Below, one piece after another: positions 20,424 through 29,438 of a DNA stretch of 64,000 bases. Numbering within the stretch: position 1 is the first letter of the stretch; the number at the start of each line of letters is the position of its first letter. Origin of the DNA: Desulfovibrionales bacterium. GTDB lineage: Bacteria > Desulfobacterota > Desulfovibrionia > Desulfovibrionales > Desulfonatronaceae. Position numbers and translations under genes: made by a program. The notes below the pieces were generated by a model. It was not told the origin of the DNA. It ran no database searches and saw only the letters and a program-made list of their open reading frames with translations. The stretch covers positions 62,001 through 126,000 of the forward strand of contig REDL01000064.1 in NCBI GenBank assembly GCA_007693505.1, written 5' to 3'.

Positions 20424-22046
20424 ATGCTTGAACTGCTGCGTATCCGCAATCTCGCCCTGATCGAGGACTTGGAACTGGAATTCGGCACCGGTCTGAACGT
20501 GATCACCGGAGAAACCGGGGCCGGCAAGTCATTTATTCTCCGCGCTCTGGACTTTCTGCTGGGAGAGAAACTGGCCGTCAACCTTGTGCGCCCGGGGCAT
20601 GAAAAGGCCAGGGTGGAGGCGGTTTTCATGATGGGCGAAAACGGCTCCTCCACGGAAATGGTTATTCGCCGGGAACTCTCCGCGCAGTCCGGCCGCTCCC
20701 GGGTCTGGGTCAACGACGAGTTGGCTTCCCAGGAGAGCCTGAAGCGTTTGCGCCCTCGGTTGATCCTTCATGCCAGCCAACATTCGCAGCAACAACTGCG
20801 TTTGCCGTCTTTTCATGCCCGCCTTTTGGATCGGTTTCTGGGGCAGCCGGAACTTGTCCACGAGAAAGAGCGCTATCTGAATGCGCTGACCACCTTGGTG
20901 GAGCGCCGGAGAGAGTTGGAAGAGCGGCTGCGGGATCTGCGGGATCGCAAGGACCTCCTTGAGTATCAACGCGGGGAAATTGCCAAGATCGATCCAAAAT
21001 CCGGGGAGGAAGAGGAACTGGAGGCGCGCAAGCAAACCCTGCGTGACCAGACCCAGGCGCAACAGCACGTTGATGAGGCCATCGGATTGCTGTGCACGCC
21101 GGAAACCGGGTTGCACGATGCACTGGGCAGGTTGCGCAAGGTTGTCCTCAGCCTGGAGAGTTTGGTTGCTCCCAGGGCTTCCGAGACAGCCCCGAAACCA
21201 ATTTCCGATTCCGAAACACTGCTTCAGTTTGAAGAACACCTTCACGATCTGGAGCAGAAATTGCGCGGCGTGGCCAGGATCCAGACCGCCCAGGGGGAAC
21301 TGGATTCCATCGAGGCCCGGCTCTGGGAGCTGTCTCAACTTAAACGTAAATTGAAGCGGCCACTTGATGAAATCGTCCGGCTCAAGGAGGAGGTGGATGC
21401 CAATCTGTCCTATCTGGATGCATCTGGACTGGATCTGAAGCAACTGGAGCGCGAGATCCATCAGGCGAAAAATAGTCTGCGCGAAGTCCTGGACAGGCTG
21501 GACAGGGAGCGGCGGCAAACCGCCAAAGACGTCGGCCAGCGCCTCAGCCTGGATTTGCGGGAGTTGGGGTTTTCCGAATATTTGAAGTTGGAGTTCACCT
21601 TTGTCTCTTTGGAAATTTTTCCCGGCTTGACTGAATACCGGCCCCGCCTGCTTTGGGCTCCGAATCCGGGCCAGCCCTTTCAGCCCTTGGAAGACATTGC
21701 TTCCGGCGGTGAACTGTCCCGCGTGCTCCTGGCAATTATTGGCCTGATGGCCGATGCGGACAACCCTACGCTGATCTTCGATGAGGTGGATGCCGGCATC
21801 GGGGGGATGACGTTGCACAAAGTTGGTGATCGACTCCGCAGCCTGGCCGCGGTCCAGCAAGTCCTGGTGATCACCCACTGGCCGCAGCTGGCAGCCCAGG
21901 GCGACACACACTTTCAGGTTCGCAAGGAAGTTCTGAACGGCGCCACGTATACCCGCTGCACGGCACTGGAAGCAGCAGAACGTGAAGATGAGTTGCGGCG
22001 GATGGCCGGGGGTGGATGGCGTGTTGAAGAAGACACGGCACGATGA
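20424..22046 (+). CDS. recN: DNA repair protein RecN
   Basis: SMC-like ATPase recruited early to double-strand breaks. Walker A GETGAGKSFIL lies at residues ~30-40. A long central coiled coil (about residues 150-370, Glu/Lys/Arg/Leu-rich) follows, then the C-terminal ATPase lobe with signature ASGGELSRVLLAI and Walker B LIFDEVDAGIGG. 540 residues, close to the usual ~550. No LexA box or other SOS operator is obvious upstream. Confidence 0.95.
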   Translation: MLELLRIRNLALIEDLELEFGTGLNVITGETGAGKSFILRALDFLLGEKLAVNLVRPGHEKARVEAVFMMGENGSSTEMVIRRELSAQSGRSRVWVNDELASQESLKRLRPRLILHASQHSQQQLRLPSFHARLLDRFLGQPELVHEKERYLNALTTLVERRRELEERLRDLRDRKDLLEYQRGEIAKIDPKSGEEEELEARKQTLRDQTQAQQHVDEAIGLLCTPETGLHDALGRLRKVVLSLESLVAPRASETAPKPISDSETLLQFEEHLHDLEQKLRGVARIQTAQGELDSIEARLWELSQLKRKLKRPLDEIVRLKEEVDANLSYLDASGLDLKQLEREIHQAKNSLREVLDRLDRERRQTAKDVGQRLSLDLRELGFSEYLKLEFTFVSLEIFPGLTEYRPRLLWAPNPGQPFQPLEDIASGGELSRVLLAIIGLMADADNPTLIFDEVDAGIGGMTLHKVGDRLRSLAAVQQVLVITHWPQLAAQGDTHFQVRKEVLNGATYTRCTALEAAEREDELRRMAGGGWRVEEDTAR

Positions 22047-22227
22047 TACGGTTTGACGCTACCAAGGAAAATGGGCGAGGTTGCAGCCGATTCTGCTCGA
22101 ATTCGAGGCTTCCCCATCTCCACGGGTCCTGCCTTGCGACGAACAAGGGCAGAAGAATTCCATTGCCGTTTCTTTCTGGCAAGCACGTATCTGCCAGGAC
22201 TGAATCCTGAACAGAAGGAGAACTCTC

Positions 22228-23190
22228 ATGCCGAATCTGCTGGAACAACTCAAGACACATTCGACCATTGTCGCGGATACGGGTGATTTTGCCAGCATCA
22301 AGGAGTATCAGCCCCAGGATGCCACCACCAACCCCAGCTTGATTTTCAAGGCCGCCGGTATGCAGGAATATCGGGAGGTAGTGGATGGAGTGATTGCCCG
22401 GGTCAAGGCGGATTCCGGGTCTAAGGAAGAGTTCCTGGCCGAGGCCATGGACAACCTGTTCGTTGCTTTTGGTGTGGAAATTTTGAAAATCGTTCCCGGA
22501 CGGGTTTCCACGGAGGTGGACGCTCGGCTCAGTTTCGACGTACGGGGTGCAGTGGAGAAGGCCAGGACGTTGATCGACCTCTATGAACAGGCCGGAGTGG
22601 ATCGCGAACGGGTGCTCATCAAGCTGTCCAGCACCTGGGAAGGCATTCTTGCCGCCAAGATTTTGGCCAAGGAAAATATCCGTTGCAATATGACCCTTTT
22701 GTTTTCCTTTGCCCAAGCCGTGGCCTGCGCCGAAGCAGAGGTGCAGCTGATTTCTCCGTTCGTGGGCCGGATCATGGACTGGTACAAGAAACATGAGGGC
22801 AAGGAAGGATATGCGCCCCAGGATGACCCGGGCGTGCACTCCGTGACCCGGATCTATAACTACTATAAAAAACATGGCTTTTCCACGGAGATCATGGGGG
22901 CAAGTTTCCGCAATGCCGGAGAGGTCATGGAACTGGCCGGCTGCGATCTGCTGACCATCAGCCCGACCTTGCTCCAGGAATTACGGGAGGGCTCGGGAAC
23001 TGTTGAGCGCAAGCTCGACCCCAAATCAGCACTCCAACACGGCGAAGAGAGAATATCCCTGGATGAGAAAACATTTCGCTGGATGCTCAACGAGGACCAG
23101 ATGGCCACGGAAAAGCTCTCCGAAGGCATTCGCCTCTTTGCCGCGGATGCTGTCAAGCTGGAGCGGGTGATTCTCGAAAAAAGCGCTTGA
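22228..23190 (+). CDS. tal: Transaldolase
   Basis: Pentose phosphate pathway enzyme that moves a dihydroxyacetone unit from sedoheptulose-7-phosphate to glyceraldehyde-3-phosphate. The DATTNPSLI motif is at residues ~30-38, and the Schiff-base lysine is Lys132 in [10 protein letters not shown], the same number as in E. coli TalB. 320 residues, type 1 length. AAGGAG precedes the ATG by a normal distance. The 181 bases before it hold no gene. Together with rpe (63152-63826) it supplies interconversion of sugar phosphates, including the C7 sugar used for heptose. Confidence 0.96.
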   Translation: MPNLLEQLKTHSTIVADTGDFASIKEYQPQDATTNPSLIFKAAGMQEYREVVDGVIARVKADSGSKEEFLAEAMDNLFVAFGVEILKIVPGRVSTEVDARLSFDVRGAVEKARTLIDLYEQAGVDRERVLIKLSSTWEGILAAKILAKENIRCNMTLLFSFAQAVACAEAEVQLISPFVGRIMDWYKKHEGKEGYAPQDDPGVHSVTRIYNYYKKHGFSTEIMGASFRNAGEVMELAGCDLLTISPTLLQELREGSGTVERKLDPKSALQHGEERISLDEKTFRWMLNEDQMATEKLSEGIRLFAADAVKLERVILEKSA

Positions 23191-23338
23191 GTTCTGACGA
23201 ACGGTTCGCTGACGGGCATGGCCACATTCATCTCGGACAGGAACGGAAAACAGAATAAATCTGATATGATCTCGGCCTGCCCAGTGGTTTTCTTGTGCCT
23301 GACGCCGGAAAGCAGAAAGGGAAAAAGGGATATGGCCG

Positions 23339-23923
23339 GTGCTTTTGCGTTGCCTTTTGTTCATCATCACGTTCAGTAGCATGGTCAACATCGTGGTGCC
23401 TGGCGATGCCGGGAGCGAAAGCTTTCATGACTCTGACGGAGCCTTGGCCGGGATTTTGGAGCAGTCGGGACACGTTCTGTTGGTCCGGCACGCTCTTGCG
23501 CCAGGCACTGGGGATCCTGTCGGGTTTCAGATTGATGAATGCGCAACGCAGCGCAATCTTTCGGCTCAGGGGCGTGAGCAGGCCCGCAATCTGGGTAATC
23601 AGCTTCGTGCCGAAGGTGTTACGACGGCTCGCGTTTTCTCCAGCCAGTGGTGCCGTTGTATGGAGACGGCTGAGCTCTTGGGGGTGGGTCAGGTTGACCT
23701 GCTCCCGGCGTTGAATTCCTTTTTTCAGGAAATGCGACTGCGGGAAGAGCGGACCAAGGAGCTCCTGGCATTTTTGCGTAACCTCCCGGATGGTCCTCCG
23801 GTGGTCATGGTCACGCATCAAGTGAACATCTCCGCCCTCACTGGGCGCTTTACCTCTTCAGGCTCCGGGGTTGTGGCGCGGATTGATCCCCAGGAGGTTC
23901 ACGTGGTCCGAACCTGGCCGTGA
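23339..23923 (+). CDS. Probable exported histidine phosphatase family protein
   Basis: About 194 residues with a hydrophobic N-terminal signal-like segment (residues 1-22), then a phosphoglycerate-mutase-type fold. The catalytic loop is LLVRHALAP with Arg50 and His51 (RHA in place of the common RHG), the second His is in VVMVTHQVNI, and SSQWCRCMETAELL supplies the conserved Arg. Likely a periplasmic phosphatase of the SixA/PhoE broad superfamily; the substrate is unknown. The start is taken as GTG 23339, with an AAAGGGA-like site before it; an upstream ATG at 23332 is in another frame and stops quickly. It is flanked by 148 and 238 non-coding bases. Confidence 0.8.
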   Translation: MLLRCLLFIITFSSMVNIVVPGDAGSESFHDSDGALAGILEQSGHVLLVRHALAPGTGDPVGFQIDECATQRNLSAQGREQARNLGNQLRAEGVTTARVFSSQWCRCMETAELLGVGQVDLLPALNSFFQEMRLREERTKELLAFLRNLPDGPPVVMVTHQVNISALTGRFTSSGSGVVARIDPQEVHVVRTWP

Positions 23924-24111
23924 CCCTCTCGGCACAGGTTGTCCAGGTATTTCCGCCTTTGGGCCAGGGTAGTTTTGTTCTTGAACCATAGGGAGCTCTG
24001 AATCGGTATCAAAATCGTAATGTTTCCAGAAATCGATGTCGATGTTTTGTGATCCAGCCAGGCGGAACCCACTGGGCAGTCTTTGTTTTAAAATATGAAA
24101 ATTACTGCATT

Positions 24112-24142
24112 TTTTTGAAAAAAGGCCTGCTCTTTGCGCAGG
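24112..24142 (-). terminator. Rho-independent terminator of era
   Basis: Read on the minus strand just past the era stop, a CCTGC/GCAGG stem with a 7-base loop (24126-24142) is followed by CCTTTTTTC. It is short but correctly placed for termination of era transcription. Confidence 0.6.
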
Positions 24143-24161
24143 TTCCCGCAACATTTGTCGT

Positions 24162-25178
24162 CTACCTTTCACTGTCTCTGGCCATATTTCCCGTGTCCGA
24201 GACATCACGAGCGCCCATGAGGTCCGGTGTCTCACGGAAATCCATGGCATCCGGTGCCATGCCAAAGCCCAGGGAGAGGAGAAAGCGCTCGTCTTCACTC
24301 CATCTGGAGCGGATTTTGACCCACAGCTCCAGATAGATCCTGGTTTCCAGTAGTTCTTCCAACTCCATCCGGGCATTTTGGCCAATCTGCTTCAGGTTGC
24401 GGCCCTGCTTGCCGATGACCATGGCCTTGTGGCTGTCCCGTTCCACGAAGATTACGGCATGGATGCGAGTCAGGCCGGGCTTACTCGTGTCGTCCCAGTT
24501 TTCGATGTCCACGGCGGTCCGGTAGGGCAGTTCCTCGTGCAGGTTCAGAAAGAGTTTTTCCCGGATGATTTCCGAGGCCATGAATCGCAGGGGCACCGTG
24601 GAAAGTTGGTCGTCGGGAAACAATGGCGGCCCAGTGGGCAGGGACTTGGTAATGCCGGTGATCAGGGTTTCCACGTTCTCTCCCGTGGCCGCGGAGAGGG
24701 GGATGATCTCCGCATCCGGCCAAACCGCGGCAACCTGTTCCATCAATGGCAATAAACGTTTACGATCCTTGACCTTATCGATCTTGTTCACGGCGATCAG
24801 CAGCGGCTGGGGCAAGCGGATCCGGGAACCCTGCAAGGGCTGGAGATCCTCGGAAAAGAGGCGGGGGCGGTCGGCATAGAGCGCGCCGTCCAGGACGATC
24901 ACGGTCATGTCCGCTCTGGCAAGAGCCTGCCAGGCGGCCTTGAGCATAAAGGCGTTCATTTTGCCCCGCAGGCGATGCAAGCCGGGCGTGTCCAGAAATA
25001 CGACCTGCAAATTGTCCCTGGTGAGAATCCCGGTAACCTGGTTGCGGGTGGTCTGGGGCTTGGGACTGACGATGCTCACCTTCTGGCCCAACATGGCGTT
25101 GAGCAGGGTGGATTTGCCGGAGTTGGGCGGCCCGAGCAGCGCTGTCCAGCCGGTTCGAAATGTTTCGGTGTTGTGCAT
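24162..25178 (-). CDS. era: GTPase Era
   Basis: Ribosome-associated GTPase needed for 30S maturation; it binds 16S rRNA through its KH domain. G1 GPPNSGKSTL is at residues ~16-25, G3 DTPG near 59-62 and G4 NKID near 131-134. The C-terminal KH type 2 segment is KAMVIGKQGRNLKQIGQNAR. At 338 residues it is longer than the ~300 usual, owing to a ~35-residue hydrophilic tail after the KH domain. AAGGAG lies upstream of the ATG. It follows the BPL_N gene on the same strand with a 105-base gap. Confidence 0.96.
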   Translation of the reverse strand: MHNTETFRTGWTALLGPPNSGKSTLLNAMLGQKVSIVSPKPQTTRNQVTGILTRDNLQVVFLDTPGLHRLRGKMNAFMLKAAWQALARADMTVIVLDGALYADRPRLFSEDLQPLQGSRIRLPQPLLIAVNKIDKVKDRKRLLPLMEQVAAVWPDAEIIPLSAATGENVETLITGITKSLPTGPPLFPDDQLSTVPLRFMASEIIREKLFLNLHEELPYRTAVDIENWDDTSKPGLTRIHAVIFVERDSHKAMVIGKQGRNLKQIGQNARMELEELLETRIYLELWVKIRSRWSEDERFLLSLGFGMAPDAMDFRETPDLMGARDVSDTGNMARDSER

Positions 25179-25283
25179 GCGTTTTCTATCTCCTTTTGAT
25201 CATTCTTCAGTTGGGTCGCTGTGCCCTCAAAGATGCGCTGGGGACTGCTCGAAAAGGGAGCACGCGGTATCCGGAGAGGCCGT

Positions 25284-26636
25284 TCATGTGCATGGCGAGG
25301 CTGGTGATGCGGTTTTCGTTGCCGTAATGGCCTGTCGCCAAACCAACTCATCCAACTGGTTGGCAATCCGGCCAAACAGGCCGCCGTATCCAGGAAAACG
25401 GCCGATCAACTCTCGGCGTTGATTCTGAACCCGCTCACAGGCGCTACCTTCCGGGGAGGAGGGTGCACGCTGCATGACCAGACGTTCGGCGACAAGGTAG
25501 GCGTCCATTTTCCGACGAAATTCCTGGACCAGAATCTCCACGTCCTGGCCGTGACGTGCCCAAAAGACCTCGGATGGTGCATGGGGTGGCAGGGACCGGA
25601 TAGTCTGTGCCTGGGCGTAAAGGGTTGTCAGCACGAAGCCGGGAATGCCCCGTCGCCATCCCAGCAGCCACGGGCGGCGCCAGGACAAGAGAAAATGGCG
25701 GATGCCCAGATTGATGATTGCTTCCAGGTGCTCGGCGATACGGGTCAAATGCGGATCTTCCCAGACGACGGGGGTCAAGGCAAGATTCCAGGCCGGAGCT
25801 TCGAGGTTTTTGGGAAGGTGCGGGGGTTGCCCCAAGAGGAAAGAAAGCATATGGCCCAGCCAGGAATTGGCCGCCGGAGCCCCAGGGGTTTCCAGGTGGG
25901 CATAGCTCAGGATATAGCGTCCAGCACCTGCGGGCCCTGTGACGATGCATGGCTCACCCCGAAGCAGTTCCGGGTTGAGGTTGATCCCATAAAGTCCCTC
26001 CCAGGAGCACCGTTCCTGTTCCGCTATCTGCTCCAGGGCAAGGTCGGAAACCCAGAAGTCCGGCCCGGGGTGGATATAGGCGGCCAGGATGTCAATTTCC
26101 GGAGGCATGCCGGGAAGCGAATGGGGGGGCGTGGTTGATGCTGGCAAGGCAAACTGGGAAGGCCACCAGACCGGGAGGTCAATGTGTGGATCGATGCTCC
26201 CCGGAACAAGAGGGTGGCCGCGTAGCGGCTTGCAGATCATTGATCCGCTGAAGTTGGGCAGACGCTGGGACATGGGCTTGCGGCATAACGGACACACGGC
26301 CAAGCCGTGATTGTCCGGCAGGGCCAGCCCAGCCCCGCCGCACAGACCGACATAGGCACCGCCGGAGCGAAGGTAGATATCCACAGCCCGCATTCCGGCT
26401 GCTCCGAGGGCTTCGGCCTTGAATCTGGCCCATCCCCCCGGAACCAACAGCGCTGCCGGGGGCTGGTCGCGCAGAATTCCCGCGGCGATTTCCCGCGCCC
26501 GGACCAACCGCAGCGGAATACCCCAGGCCGCCAGGCATCGCCAGAGCAGGATCGCCCAAAAGTGGGATTCGTCCCACAAGATAAAAATGGAACCGGGCCG
26601 CGCCGTCCTGGCGCGATGAGCATGCGTTAGGGTCAT
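25284..26636 (-). CDS. BPL_N-domain protein, class I glutamine-amidotransferase-like, unknown function
   Basis: About 450 residues. The first ~200 match the N-terminal domain of biotin-protein ligases (BPL_N): a flavodoxin/glutaminase-like fold with ALLVPGGWA, then GGAYVGLCGGAGLA, where the Cys at the nucleophile-elbow position would be about residue 99 from this start. No biotin ligase catalytic domain follows. The C-terminal ~200 residues are helical with many Trp, Arg and Leu and match nothing I know. ATG 26636 is preferred; the frame also opens at TTG 26672. It is divergent from valS with ~94 bases between, and upstream of era. Function unknown. Confidence 0.75.
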   Translation of the reverse strand: MTLTHAHRARTARPGSIFILWDESHFWAILLWRCLAAWGIPLRLVRAREIAAGILRDQPPAALLVPGGWARFKAEALGAAGMRAVDIYLRSGGAYVGLCGGAGLALPDNHGLAVCPLCRKPMSQRLPNFSGSMICKPLRGHPLVPGSIDPHIDLPVWWPSQFALPASTTPPHSLPGMPPEIDILAAYIHPGPDFWVSDLALEQIAEQERCSWEGLYGINLNPELLRGEPCIVTGPAGAGRYILSYAHLETPGAPAANSWLGHMLSFLLGQPPHLPKNLEAPAWNLALTPVVWEDPHLTRIAEHLEAIINLGIRHFLLSWRRPWLLGWRRGIPGFVLTTLYAQAQTIRSLPPHAPSEVFWARHGQDVEILVQEFRRKMDAYLVAERLVMQRAPSSPEGSACERVQNQRRELIGRFPGYGGLFGRIANQLDELVWRQAITATKTASPASPCT

Positions 26637-26730
26637 GACCGAGGCAGTAGCAGGACCGCTGCCGTGAAACAAGCCATGACCATGATGCCGGTTCAGCGTT
26701 TACGACGATTTGAGATGGAGAATCGAACAA

Positions 26731-29430
26731 ATGATCGAATCAAGATTGCCCAAGGGGTACGAACCTCATGACGTTGAGGCTAAGTGGCTGGAGTACTGGG
26801 AGGAGCAGTCCACGTTCACTGCTCCGGCTCAGGCTGAGCGCCCCGCCTATTCAATGGTCATTCCTCCGCCCAATGTCACCGGCTCTTTGCACATGGGGCA
26901 CGCCCTGAACCTGACCCTTCAGGACATCCTGGCCCGGTTTCACCGCCAGAAGGGCTTTGACGTGCTTTGGGTGCCGGGAACCGATCACGCGGGGATTGCC
27001 ACGCAGAACGTGGTGGAAAAATCCCTGGCTGCCCAGGGGAAGAGCCGGGAGGAACTGGGGCGGCAGGCCTTTGTGGAGCGGGTTTGGGCCTGGAAGGAGG
27101 AATACGGTGGCAAGATTTTAAATCAGGTTCGTCGCCTGGGTGCCTCGGTGGATTGGACCCGGTTGCGCTTCACCATGGATGACGGGTTGTCCAAAGCCGT
27201 CCGGGAAGTTTTCGTTCGGTTGTACGAAGAGGGATTGATCTACAAAGGCGACTACATCATCAACTGGTGTCCTCGCTGCAACACCGCTTTGGCGGACCTG
27301 GAAGTGGAACATGCCCAGACCGAGGGCCGGTTGCACGCCATCCGGTATCCATTGGTCGATGGCTCCGGGGATTTGACGGTGATGACCACCCGGCCGGAGA
27401 CCATGCTCGGGGATACTGCGGTGGCCGTGCATCCGGAAGATGAGCGTTTCGCCCATTTGGTGGGCAAGGAGATCATCCTGCCCCTGGTGGGCCGCAAGCT
27501 GCCGATCATCGCCGACAGCTATGTGGACCGGGAGTTTGGCACCGGCTGTCTCAAGGTCACTCCGGCCCATGACATGAACGACTTTGAATTGGGGCGGCGG
27601 CACGGCCTGCCTTCGGTCAAGGTTATTGACGACCAGGGCCGAATGAGCGCTGAAGCCGGGCCGGATTACGCCGGCCTGGATCGCATGGACTGCCGGAAGC
27701 GCATTGTCGCGGACCTGGAGGAAAAGGGCTTCCTGGTTCGCGTGGAAGATCATCCACACAGCGTCGGGCACTGCTACCGTTGCCGGACCGTAATCGAACC
27801 ATCGGTCTCCAAGCAATGGTTTGTCAGCGTCGCCCCCCTGGCAGCCACGGCACGCAAAGCCGTGGAAGAAGGGCGGACCGTGATCGCTCCAAGCCAGTGG
27901 GAGCGGACCTACTTTGATTGGTTGGACAACATCCGGGATTGGTGCATATCCCGTCAGATCTGGTGGGGCCACCGCATCCCGGCCTGGACCTGTCAGGCTT
28001 GTGGCGAGATGATTGTCTCTCGTGAAGATCCCAAAAGCTGTCCTACCTGTCCGGGCAAGCTGGTTCAAGAGAGCGACGTGCTGGATACGTGGTTTTCCTC
28101 GGCTCTTTGGCCCTTTTCGACCTTGGGCTGGCCGGACGAGACACCGGAGTTGAACAGTTACTATCCCACCTCCGTGCTGGTCACGGGTTTTGACATCCTT
28201 TTTTTCTGGGTCGCCCGGATGATGATGATGGGGCTGCATTTTCAAGACGAAGTCCCCTTCCGGCATGTCTACATCCATGCCCTGGTTCGGGACAGTGATG
28301 GTCAGAAAATGAGCAAATCCAAAGGAAACGTGATCGACCCCCTGACCATGGTCGACAAGTACGGCACGGACGCCCTGCGGATGACCCTGACGGCCATGGC
28401 TGCCATGGGCCGGGACATCAAGCTTTCCGAGGAGCGGATTCAAGGGTATCGTTTTTTTGTGAACAAGCTCTGGAATGCGGCCCGGTTCGCCCTGATCAAC
28501 CTGCCCCAGGAAGGCGTTCAGGGCGAGCTTCCGGCCGCGACTGAACTTGATCTGCGTCATCGCTGGATCTTGACCCGCCTGGAGCAGGTCAAGCAGGAGA
28601 CCGCCTCGGCCATCACCGAATACCGATTCAACGATGCGGCCATGGGGCTGTACCAGTTTATCTGGCATGAACTCTGCGACTGGTACCTGGAGATGATCAA
28701 GCCGGATCTGCCCGGCGCGAACTCAGCCGGATTGGAGCAGATCCAGGCGGCAGATCGCAGTGCAAAGCAGGCAACGGCCCAGGCTTGCCTGCAAACCGTG
28801 CTTTCCGAGGTGCTGACTCTTTTGCACCCCATCATGCCGTTTGTCACCCAGGAGATCTGGAGCTGTCTGCCCGGCCTGGAAGGGCAAGACAATCTGGCTG
28901 CTCAGCCATTTCCTCCCGCCCGACCCGAGTTGCTCGACGAAGATGCCCTGCGGGCCATGGGACTGATTCAGGAGGTCGTGGTCAGTGTGCGCAACATCCG
29001 CTCCGAACTCAGCATCGGGCCGTCCCAAAAGTTGGATGTGCTGATCCGGTGTCCGGAAACGGCTCTGGGGAAAGTGCTCTTGACGAACAGGGAGGCGATC
29101 ATGCACTTGGCCCGTCTCGAGGGATTTCAGGTGGAATCAGACTTGGTCCCGCCTAAAGCTTCGGCTTCAGCCGTGGTCCAGGGTGTGGAAGTGTTCGTGC
29201 CTCTGGCTGGGGCCGTGGACTTTCAGACCGAGCTGGCTCGTTTGGAAAAGGAGCTGGCCAAGGCGGCCAAGGAGCTGGACATCGTCACGCGTAAGGTGAA
29301 CAATGACGATTTTCTGGCCAAGGCGCCGGACGAAGTGGTGGAAAAAGAGCGGGCCAAGGCCAAAACTCTCGCTGAAAAACAATCCAAACTTCTTGCCCTG
29401 CGCGAACGGCTGCAGGGACTGATGGAGTAA
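26731..29430 (+). CDS. valS: Valyl-tRNA synthetase
   Basis: Class I aminoacyl-tRNA synthetase charging tRNA-Val. HIGH-type motif HMGH sits in PPPNVTGSLHMGHA (residues ~41-54); KMSKS occurs intact in GQKMSKSKGNVIDP. The CP1 editing domain contains TTRPETMLGDTAVAVHP. A zinc-type CxxC pair appears in the insert (CQACGEM). The C-terminal coiled-coil arm typical of ValRS is clear in the last ~65 residues. About 899 residues. ATG 26731 is chosen with GGAG ten bases before it; the open frame from TTG 26710 adds only seven unsupported residues. Confidence 0.97.
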   Translation: MIESRLPKGYEPHDVEAKWLEYWEEQSTFTAPAQAERPAYSMVIPPPNVTGSLHMGHALNLTLQDILARFHRQKGFDVLWVPGTDHAGIATQNVVEKSLAAQGKSREELGRQAFVERVWAWKEEYGGKILNQVRRLGASVDWTRLRFTMDDGLSKAVREVFVRLYEEGLIYKGDYIINWCPRCNTALADLEVEHAQTEGRLHAIRYPLVDGSGDLTVMTTRPETMLGDTAVAVHPEDERFAHLVGKEIILPLVGRKLPIIADSYVDREFGTGCLKVTPAHDMNDFELGRRHGLPSVKVIDDQGRMSAEAGPDYAGLDRMDCRKRIVADLEEKGFLVRVEDHPHSVGHCYRCRTVIEPSVSKQWFVSVAPLAATARKAVEEGRTVIAPSQWERTYFDWLDNIRDWCISRQIWWGHRIPAWTCQACGEMIVSREDPKSCPTCPGKLVQESDVLDTWFSSALWPFSTLGWPDETPELNSYYPTSVLVTGFDILFFWVARMMMMGLHFQDEVPFRHVYIHALVRDSDGQKMSKSKGNVIDPLTMVDKYGTDALRMTLTAMAAMGRDIKLSEERIQGYRFFVNKLWNAARFALINLPQEGVQGELPAATELDLRHRWILTRLEQVKQETASAITEYRFNDAAMGLYQFIWHELCDWYLEMIKPDLPGANSAGLEQIQAADRSAKQATAQACLQTVLSEVLTLLHPIMPFVTQEIWSCLPGLEGQDNLAAQPFPPARPELLDEDALRAMGLIQEVVVSVRNIRSELSIGPSQKLDVLIRCPETALGKVLLTNREAIMHLARLEGFQVESDLVPPKASASAVVQGVEVFVPLAGAVDFQTELARLEKELAKAAKELDIVTRKVNNDDFLAKAPDEVVEKERAKAKTLAEKQSKLLALRERLQGLME

Positions 29431-29438
29431 GAGCATTC

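Noticed and set aside
20529-21911. 460-codon open frame antisense to recN
   Set aside because: It mirrors recN, whose coding strand has all RecN motifs. The translation is Gln/Leu/Pro-rich without any family pattern; an artefact of GC-rich codon usage.
27118-28668. 516-codon open frame antisense to valS
   Set aside because: Lies entirely within the conserved valS sequence and has no recognisable domain or ribosome-binding site.
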